Shown here: positions 42,768 to 48,446 of the stretch, in pieces
Layout: every line of letters begins with the position of its first letter
Position numbering within the stretch: the stretch's first letter is position 1
DNA from: Mesorhizobium prunaredense
GTDB taxonomy: Bacteria > Pseudomonadota > Alphaproteobacteria > Rhizobiales > Rhizobiaceae
Assembly (NCBI RefSeq): GCF_900156895.1
Contig: NZ_FTPD01000012.1
Coordinates: forward strand, 1-48,446
DNA length: 48,446 nucleotides
Reading direction: 5' to 3'
Translations under genes and position numbers: made by a program
Notes under the pieces: model-generated
Told to the model about the DNA's origin: nothing
Databases searched by the model: none
What the model saw: the letters and a program-made list of their open reading frames with translations, nothing else

Positions 42768-43832
42768 GTGAAGATCATCAAGACACTGGCCGCCGTCGCG
42801 GCCCTTAGCATCGCGGCCATGACGGTCCCGGCGCAGGCAGGCGAAGGCCTCATCGGCGTGCTGATGCCGACCAAGACCTCGCAGCGCTGGATCAACGACG
42901 GCGACGCCGTCAAGTCCCAGCTCGAGGCTCTGGGCTACACTGTCGACCTGCAATATGCGCAGGACGACATCCCCAATCAGCTCAGCCAGCTGGAAAACGA
43001 AATCACCAAGGGCCCAAAGGCGCTGATCATCGCCTCGATCGACGGCACCACCTTGTCGGACGCGCTGCAAAAGGCGGCTGACGCCGGCGTCGTCGTCGTC
43101 GCCTATGACCGACTGATCAAGAAGACCCCGAATGTCGACTACTACACCACGTTCGACAATTTCGGCGTCGGCGTCATCCAGGCAAAATCGCTGCTCAAGG
43201 GCCTCGGCTATCCCGAGAACAAGGGTCCGTTCAACGTCGAGCTGTTCGGCGGCTCGCCCGACGACAACAACGCCTTCTTCTTCTACGACGGCGCCATGTC
43301 CGTTCTGCAGCCGCTGATCGACGACAAGACCCTCGTCGTGAAGTCCGGCCAGATGGGCATGGACAAGGTCGGCACGCTGCGCTGGCTGGCAGCCACCGCC
43401 CAGGCCCGCATGGACAATCTGCTCTCCGCCCACTACTCGGATGGCAGCCGCGTCGATGGCGTGCTCTCGCCATATGACGGCCTGTCGCGGGGCATCATCG
43501 CCTCGCTGCGCGCCGTTGGTTACGGCACGGCCGATCAGCCATGGCCAATCGTCACCGGCCAGGATGCCGAAACCGCTTCGGTCAAGGCGATCATCGCCGG
43601 CGAGCAGTACTCGACCGTGTTCAAGGACACGCGCGAACTCGCCAAGGCGACGGTCGAGCTCGTCGACAAGGTGCTCTCGGGCGGCAAGCCGGAAGGCCTC
43701 GACACCAAGACCTACAACAACGACGTCAAGGTCGTCCCCTCGATCCTGCTGACGCCGCATGATGTCGACAAGTCGAACTACCAGGCCCTGGTGGTCGATT
43801 CCGGCTACATCAAGGCCGAAGAGCTGAAGTAA
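42768..43832 (+). CDS. chvE: periplasmic sugar-binding protein ChvE
   Basis: A 354-residue solute-binding protein, the length of Agrobacterium ChvE. It starts at GTG (42768) after GGGAG; a nearby ATG in another frame stops at once. The signal peptide is about residues 1-24 (ending VPAQA). The mature protein ([20 protein letters not shown]) has the two-lobe fold, with ASIDGTT and YDRLIKKT sugar-contact loops. It binds monosaccharides such as galactose, glucose, arabinose or xylose for GguA/B uptake; in Agrobacterium it also signals to VirA. A hairpin after the stop may raise its level over gguA. Confidence 0.93.
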   Translation: MKIIKTLAAVAALSIAAMTVPAQAGEGLIGVLMPTKTSQRWINDGDAVKSQLEALGYTVDLQYAQDDIPNQLSQLENEITKGPKALIIASIDGTTLSDALQKAADAGVVVVAYDRLIKKTPNVDYYTTFDNFGVGVIQAKSLLKGLGYPENKGPFNVELFGGSPDDNNAFFFYDGAMSVLQPLIDDKTLVVKSGQMGMDKVGTLRWLAATAQARMDNLLSAHYSDGSRVDGVLSPYDGLSRGIIASLRAVGYGTADQPWPIVTGQDAETASVKAIIAGEQYSTVFKDTRELAKATVELVDKVLSGGKPEGLDTKTYNNDVKVVPSILLTPHDVDKSNYQALVVDSGYIKAEELK

Positions 43833-43849
43833 CCGCAGAAGTAAAACCC

Positions 43850-43874
43850 GGGGTCCTGCGTAACGCAGGGCCCC
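43850..43874 (+). promoter_or_regulatory. intercistronic hairpin between chvE and gguA
   Basis: An 11-bp stem (GGGGTCCTGCG / CGCAGGGCCCC, one G-U pair) with loop TAA and no proper T-run, 17 bases after the chvE stop. Likely an mRNA 3'-end stabiliser or partial terminator. Confidence 0.75.
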
Positions 43875-43931
43875 TCTTCGTCAGTGAACGACCCCGGTAT
43901 GTTTCCGGACCTCGCAGGAGGGGTATTCCCG

Positions 43932-45464
43932 ATGGCCTCGACGATTTTGGAGATGCGTGACATCACCAAGACGTTTCCCGGCGTGAAGGCGCTTTCGAAT
44001 GTCAACCTCAGCGTCGAGGAAGGCGAGATCCACGCCGTGGTCGGCGAGAACGGCGCCGGCAAGTCGACGCTGATGAAGGTGCTGTCGGGCGTATATCCAG
44101 CCGGCACCTATGACGGCGAAATCGTCTATCGCGGCGATGAGTGCCATTTCAAAGGCATCCACGACAGCGAGCGCCGCGGCATCGTCATCATCCACCAGGA
44201 ACTCGCGCTGGTGCCGATGCTGTCGATCGCCGAAAACATCTTCCTCGGCAACGAACACGCCAGCTACGGCATCATCGACTGGAACGCCAACGAGACGCGC
44301 ACCAGCGCTCTGCTCAAGAAGGTGGGCCTCAGGGAAGACCCCAAGACGCTGATTACCAATATCGGCGTTGGCAAGCAGCAACTGGTCGAGATCGCCAAGG
44401 CGCTCAGCAAGGAAGTGCAGTTGCTGATCCTCGACGAGCCGACGGCGAGCCTGTCCGAAAAGGACAGCCAGGCGCTGCTCGACCTGCTGCTCGAATTCAA
44501 GCGGCAGGGCATCACCTCGATCCTGATCTCGCACAAGCTCAACGAAATCAACCGGGTCGCCGACAAGGTCACGATCATCCGCGACGGGCGGACGATCGAG
44601 ACGCTGGCGAAGAAGGACATCTCGGAAGACCGCATCATCACCTCGATGGTCGGCCGCTCGCTGGACGACCGTTATCCGTCGCGCGAGCCTGACATCGGTG
44701 AGGTCGTCCTCCAGGTGAAGAACTGGTCGGTCTATCATCCGATCCATGCCGAGCGGCAAGTGATCAAGGGTATCGATATCGACGTCCGCAAGGGCGAGGT
44801 GGTGGGTATCGCCGGGCTGATGGGCGCCGGACGCACCGAATTCGCGATGAGCCTGTTCGGCCGCTCCTATGGCCGCCACATCACCGGCGAGGTGCTGCTC
44901 AACGGCAAGCCCATCGATGTCTCCTCTGTCAGCAAGGCAGTCGAACACGGCATTGCTTACGTCACCGAAGACCGCAAGACCTACGGTCTCAACCTGATCG
45001 ATCATATCAAGCACAACATCACGCTGGCCAATCTTCCCGGCGTGTCGCGCCATAGCGTGATCGACGACATGCGCGAACTCGCCGTCGCCAACGACTACAA
45101 GGCCAAGACCAACATCCGCTCGTCCAGCGTCTATCAGATGACCGGCAATCTATCGGGCGGCAATCAACAGAAAGTGGTGCTGTCGAAGTGGCTGTTCGCC
45201 AATCCGGAGGTGCTGATCCTCGATGAGCCGACGCGCGGCATCGACGTTGGCGCCAAGTATGAAATCTACACGATCATCGCGCGTCTCGCCGCGGAGGGTA
45301 AGGCGATCATCGTCATCTCGTCTGAGATGCCCGAACTGCTCGGCATCACCGACCGTATCTATGTCATGAACGAAGGACGTATCGTCGGCGAAATGGCGGC
45401 GAGCGATGCCAGCCAGGAAAAGATCATGCGCGCCATCGTTCGCGGAGAAGGAAAAGCATCATGA
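43932..45464 (+). CDS. gguA: sugar ABC transporter ATP-binding protein GguA
   Basis: A 510-residue CUT2-class double ATPase. The first domain has GENGAGKST and [11 protein letters not shown]; the second has the degenerate loop LMGAGRTE but a full [15 protein letters not shown] signature and [16 protein letters not shown], as usual in this class. The ATG at 43932 has an AGGAGGGG site; an ATG 16 codons upstream overlaps it. It powers uptake of ChvE-bound sugars through GguB, whose start overlaps the stop by 4 bases. Confidence 0.93.
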   Translation: MASTILEMRDITKTFPGVKALSNVNLSVEEGEIHAVVGENGAGKSTLMKVLSGVYPAGTYDGEIVYRGDECHFKGIHDSERRGIVIIHQELALVPMLSIAENIFLGNEHASYGIIDWNANETRTSALLKKVGLREDPKTLITNIGVGKQQLVEIAKALSKEVQLLILDEPTASLSEKDSQALLDLLLEFKRQGITSILISHKLNEINRVADKVTIIRDGRTIETLAKKDISEDRIITSMVGRSLDDRYPSREPDIGEVVLQVKNWSVYHPIHAERQVIKGIDIDVRKGEVVGIAGLMGAGRTEFAMSLFGRSYGRHITGEVLLNGKPIDVSSVSKAVEHGIAYVTEDRKTYGLNLIDHIKHNITLANLPGVSRHSVIDDMRELAVANDYKAKTNIRSSSVYQMTGNLSGGNQQKVVLSKWLFANPEVLILDEPTRGIDVGAKYEIYTIIARLAAEGKAIIVISSEMPELLGITDRIYVMNEGRIVGEMAASDASQEKIMRAIVRGEGKAS

Positions 45465-46753
45465 GCACCGAAAGCGGTCCCGTCCCGAAAAGCGGCGTCG
45501 CCGAAGATGTGCAGCAAGGGCCGCGCATTGCCGTCTCGGCGCTGGTCACCAACCTGCGCGAATACGGCCTGATCCTGGCGCTTATCGCCATCATGGTGTT
45601 CTTCCAGTACACGACGTCCGGAACGCTGTTCAAGCCGGTGAACTTGAGCAATCTGGTGCAGCAAAACAGCTTCATCATCGTGATGGCGCTGGGCATGCTG
45701 CTGGTGATCGTCTCCGGCCATATCGATCTCAGCGTCGGCTCGGTCGCCGGTTTCATCGGCGCGCTGGCGGCGATGATGATGGTCATCTGGCCTCTCGGCC
45801 CGTTCAGCAATCCGCTGGTGGTGTCGATCATCTGCCTGGTCGTCGGTGGTGCAATCGGCGCGGCACAAGGCTACTGGATTGCCTATCACCGAATACCGAG
45901 CTTCATCGTCACGCTGGCGGGGATGCTGATCTTCCGCGGCATCTGCCAGGCGCTGCTGGGTGGGGGATCTTCCGTGGGGCCGCTTCCGGTCGGCTTCAAG
46001 GCGCTCAGTTCCGGCTTTATTCCCGATGTGATCGGCTCATTGACGCTGATACCGCCGGTGGTGAACGCCGCCGGCAAGACAATCGTCGGCAGCGGCCTCA
46101 CGCTGCACATGACAACGATCGTGATCGGCATCGTCGCCGTGCTCGCCTATGCTTATTTCGGGCTCAGGGCACGGCGCAGCCGCGAGCGGCATGGCTACCA
46201 AGCCGAGCCGTTCTCGCTGTTCGTCGTCAAGACCCTGGTGACCAGCGCCCTGGCGCTGTTTCTGGTCTACCAATTCGCCACTTACAGGGGTCTGCCGATC
46301 GTTCTCGTGGTGATGGGCGTGCTAATCGCGCTGTTCGTCTTCGTCACCAAACGCATGACGGTCGGCCGCCGTATCTACGCAATGGGCGGCAATGCCAAGG
46401 CGGCGCAGCTATCGGGTATCAAGACCGAGCGGCTGACCCTGATGGTGTTCATCAATATGGGCGTGCTCTCGGCGCTCGGCGGGCTGATTATTGCGGCGCG
46501 CCTTGGCCAGGCGGTGCCGGCGGCCGGTCTCGGCAGCGAGCTCGACGTCATCGCCGCTGTGTTCATCGGCGGCGCTTCGGCGATGGGCGGCGTCGGTCAG
46601 GTTATCGGCGCGGTGGTCGGCGGTTTCATCATGGGCGTCATGAACAACGGCATGTCGATCATGGGCGTCAATGTCGATTGGCAACAGGTGGTCAAAGGCC
46701 TGGTGCTGCTCGGCGCCGTGATCTTCGACGTCTACAACAAGAACAAGGCTTGA
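45461..46753 (+). CDS. gguB: sugar ABC transporter permease GguB
   Basis: A 430-residue permease, longer than RhaP/RhaQ as usual for the XylH/GguB group, with about 12 hydrophobic segments. The family loops are visible: [20 protein letters not shown] and [16 protein letters not shown], and [15 protein letters not shown] before the last helices. A single permease gene implies a homodimer. ATGA overlap with gguA. Confidence 0.92.
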   Translation: MSTESGPVPKSGVAEDVQQGPRIAVSALVTNLREYGLILALIAIMVFFQYTTSGTLFKPVNLSNLVQQNSFIIVMALGMLLVIVSGHIDLSVGSVAGFIGALAAMMMVIWPLGPFSNPLVVSIICLVVGGAIGAAQGYWIAYHRIPSFIVTLAGMLIFRGICQALLGGGSSVGPLPVGFKALSSGFIPDVIGSLTLIPPVVNAAGKTIVGSGLTLHMTTIVIGIVAVLAYAYFGLRARRSRERHGYQAEPFSLFVVKTLVTSALALFLVYQFATYRGLPIVLVVMGVLIALFVFVTKRMTVGRRIYAMGGNAKAAQLSGIKTERLTLMVFINMGVLSALGGLIIAARLGQAVPAAGLGSELDVIAAVFIGGASAMGGVGQVIGAVVGGFIMGVMNNGMSIMGVNVDWQQVVKGLVLLGAVIFDVYNKNKA

Positions 46754-47041
46754 GGGCGAGGGAACTCATGCATGTCGCCAAAAACGTGTCAGCGTGTTGG
46801 GACAACGGCGTGCATGAAAGCAAGGATTAAAGCGGGCCCGTTTTCAAACGCGGCGCGCTTTTAGGAGGCACGGGTCACATCGCGGCGCTGCCGGGCGGCG
46901 CAAGGAAGTCCCCCAGGGACCGGACCCGCGAGCGCAACCCGGACGAAGAATTTCACCCGTGGCGCGGACACCGTCCGAGCTGCGCCAGGAAAGGCTTGCC
47001 AGACCGGCAGGCCGGCCAAGGCAATTGAGAGAGGGTACGTC

Positions 47042-48034
47042 ATGCTGATTTCCCAGATCCTCGACGAGGCGGAGACCATCCGCGTCGTCGCCCGCAACGG
47101 CGGCAAGACCAGAATCATCAACGGCGCCCGCAGCGTCTATTCGCTGGCGATGGAGGCCGCGCGCACCGGCACCGGGCTCGTCGCCCTGAGCGAGCGCAAG
47201 GGTTTTGGTGAAGCGGTCGACCTCGATGCCGCCTACAAGAAGGGGCGGCTGTTGTCGCCGATCAACCATCCCGACCCGGCGCATCTCCACCTCACCGGCA
47301 CCGGGCTGACACATCTCGGCTCCGCCGCGACCCGCGATTCCATGCACAAGAAGCTCAGCAGCGACGGCGAAGAGCAGCTCACCGATTCCATGAAGATGTT
47401 CCGCATGGGGCTGGAGGGCGGCAAGCCGGCCAAGGGCCAGACCGGCGTGCAGCCGGAATGGTTCTACAAGGGCAACGGCACCATGGCAGTGGCGCCCGGT
47501 GCGGCACTTCTGTCGCCCGCCTTCGCCGAGGATGCCGGCGAGGAGCCGGAAGTTGCCGGCATCTATGTCATCGGTGACGACGGCGTCCCGTTCCGCGTCG
47601 GCTTCACGCTGTCAAACGAGTTTTCCGATCACGTCACCGAGCGCGTGAACTATCTTTTCCTCGCCCATTCCAAGTTGCGCAACGCCTCGTTCGGACCGGA
47701 GATCCTGATCGGCGAGCTGCCGTCCGACGTCAGGGGTTCCTCGCGCATCCTCCGCAACGGCCAGTTGCTGTGGGAAAAACCGTTCCTGTCGGGCGAGGCG
47801 AACATGTCGCACACCATCGCCAATCTCGAACATCACCACTTCAAATATTCGGCCTTCCGCCAGCCGGGCGACGTGCATGTGCACATGTTCGGCACCGCGA
47901 CACTGTCCTTCGCCGACGGCATCAGGACCGAGGCCGGCGACGTCTTCGAGATCGAGGCCAAGGATTTCGGCCTGCCGCTGCGCAACCCGCTTGAAATCGA
48001 GCAGCCGGTGAAGGTGGCCGTCAAGGCGCTTTGA
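47042..48034 (+). CDS. gguC: GguC family protein (FAH superfamily)
   Basis: A 330-residue protein of the GguC family. The fumarylacetoacetase-like fold is seen in the C-terminal half: GKGNGTMAVAPGAA-type loop, EPEVAGIYVIGDDG with the acidic metal ligands, and GFTLSNEFSDHVTERVNYLF. The N-terminal part includes SPINHPDPAHLHLTGTGLTHLGS. Related enzymes dehydrate or hydrolyse sugar-acid intermediates such as 2-keto-3-deoxy-arabonate, which would fit a sugar-import operon; this is inference. It follows gguB after a 288-base gap with weak hairpins and a GAGAGAGGGTACGTC leader, so it may have its own promoter. Confidence 0.9.
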   Translation: MLISQILDEAETIRVVARNGGKTRIINGARSVYSLAMEAARTGTGLVALSERKGFGEAVDLDAAYKKGRLLSPINHPDPAHLHLTGTGLTHLGSAATRDSMHKKLSSDGEEQLTDSMKMFRMGLEGGKPAKGQTGVQPEWFYKGNGTMAVAPGAALLSPAFAEDAGEEPEVAGIYVIGDDGVPFRVGFTLSNEFSDHVTERVNYLFLAHSKLRNASFGPEILIGELPSDVRGSSRILRNGQLLWEKPFLSGEANMSHTIANLEHHHFKYSAFRQPGDVHVHMFGTATLSFADGIRTEAGDVFEIEAKDFGLPLRNPLEIEQPVKVAVKAL

Positions 48035-48076
48035 ACGGTCAATGACGGCGTGATCTCCCCCACTTGGGCATATGCG

Positions 48077-48446
48077 CTAAGATAGTTTTGGCATGGACTG
48101 AAATTTGCGCTTTCGTGGTGGCTCACGCCATCGATGTCGCAAGGCAGGGAGATTTTGGCGCAGGATTGCCAAGGGAGGTTGAGCAAAGATCGCTGCGATC
48201 AGAGAGGCGACGATCTGGCGGGTGGCGCGCCACAGTAGCGGGCGCCCGTCGCTCAAGGGGGAGAGACACCAAACTCCTGCGAGAGGGGTTCGGTCACAAG
48301 CGCGATGAGGAAGTGGGCAAGAATCCAAGGCTTTGCGATCCTTGGGTCTTTGGCGGGGGGAGCGCGCAGTCCGATCAGGCTCTTCAGACGTTTGAAGGCG
48401 AGCTCGATGCGCCAGCGCATGCGATAGAGCGGGATGAATTTAGGTT
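48077..48446 (-). pseudogene. C-terminal part of an IS4-type transposase, frameshifted, cut by window edge
   Basis: Reading leftward from the edge: FIPLYRMRWRIELAFKRLKS followed by LIGLRAPPAKDP is the YREK-like C-terminal region of IS4-group transposases, with the catalytic Glu in RIELAFKRLKS. The frame stops after GVSPP at a C5 run near 48255. One base later it continues in another frame as SDGRPLLWRATRQIVASLIA to the end at 48077. One missing C would explain the break. The 5' part lies beyond the window. The left end of the element is probably between 48036 and 48076; no terminal repeat can be assigned. Confidence 0.75.

Noticed and set aside
1..48446. CRISPR arrays, rRNA genes, replication origin or toxin-antitoxin pairs
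   Set aside because: No regularly spaced repeats, rRNA text, DnaA-box cluster or recognisable toxin-antitoxin pair was seen on either strand.

Overview
The window is GC-rich alphaproteobacterial chromosome, most likely from Mesorhizobium or a close rhizobial relative. This is an inference from gene content: a rhizobial-type rhamnose locus (rhaDI divergent from rhaRSTPQMK), a C4-pathway 5-aminolevulinate synthase behind an FNR/FixK box, a gbpR-chvE-gguABC sugar locus and rhizobial intergenic palindromes. No taxonomic search could be run.

Left edge (1-2446). The window opens on the last 17 bases of a tRNA-Phe gene. A decayed copy of the 3' half of the same tRNA lies at 2397-2446, next to a frameshifted integrase C-terminus (2174-2342). 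The stretch between holds a small methyltransferase and a secreted glycine-rich protein and looks like a worn-out tRNA-Phe genomic island. 2648-4189 holds two small hypothetical genes separated by a repeat-rich gap.

Metabolic core (4200-24821). A periplasmic gamma-glutamyltranspeptidase is followed by a complete L-rhamnose regulon: isomerase and aldolase/dehydrogenase on the minus strand; DeoR regulator, ABC importer (SBP, ATPase, two permeases), mutarotase and kinase on the plus strand. Next comes an unusual 608-residue protein fusing a PLP amino-acid racemase to an arginase-fold domain without its metal ligands. It lies near a D-amino-acid dehydrogenase. Then follow galE, hemA, an aminotransferase and mscL.

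Signalling and housekeeping (25051-34889). A very large transporter-coupled hybrid histidine kinase (CrbS/ActK type) converges on a LuxR-type response regulator. After these come small conserved proteins, pyrD, a histone-deacetylase-family hydrolase and an acyltransferase-3/SGNH membrane protein.

tRNA-Gly island (34965-41460). A complete tRNA-Gly(CCC) is followed by about 6.4 kb of short envelope and stress-type genes: DUF3606, a Crp-like regulator, a 24-residue membrane peptide, a holin-superfamily membrane protein, DUF3618, a frameshifted L,D-transpeptidase and an Omp25/31-like barrel. The stretch ends in a damaged 41-base copy of the tRNA-Gly 3' part. Three sites resembling EcfG (general stress sigma factor) promoters lie inside.

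Right end (41464-48446). A GbpR-like LysR regulator is divergent from chvE-gguA-gguB-gguC, a CUT2-class sugar importer with a FAH-family enzyme. The window ends in a frameshifted, edge-truncated IS4-type transposase.
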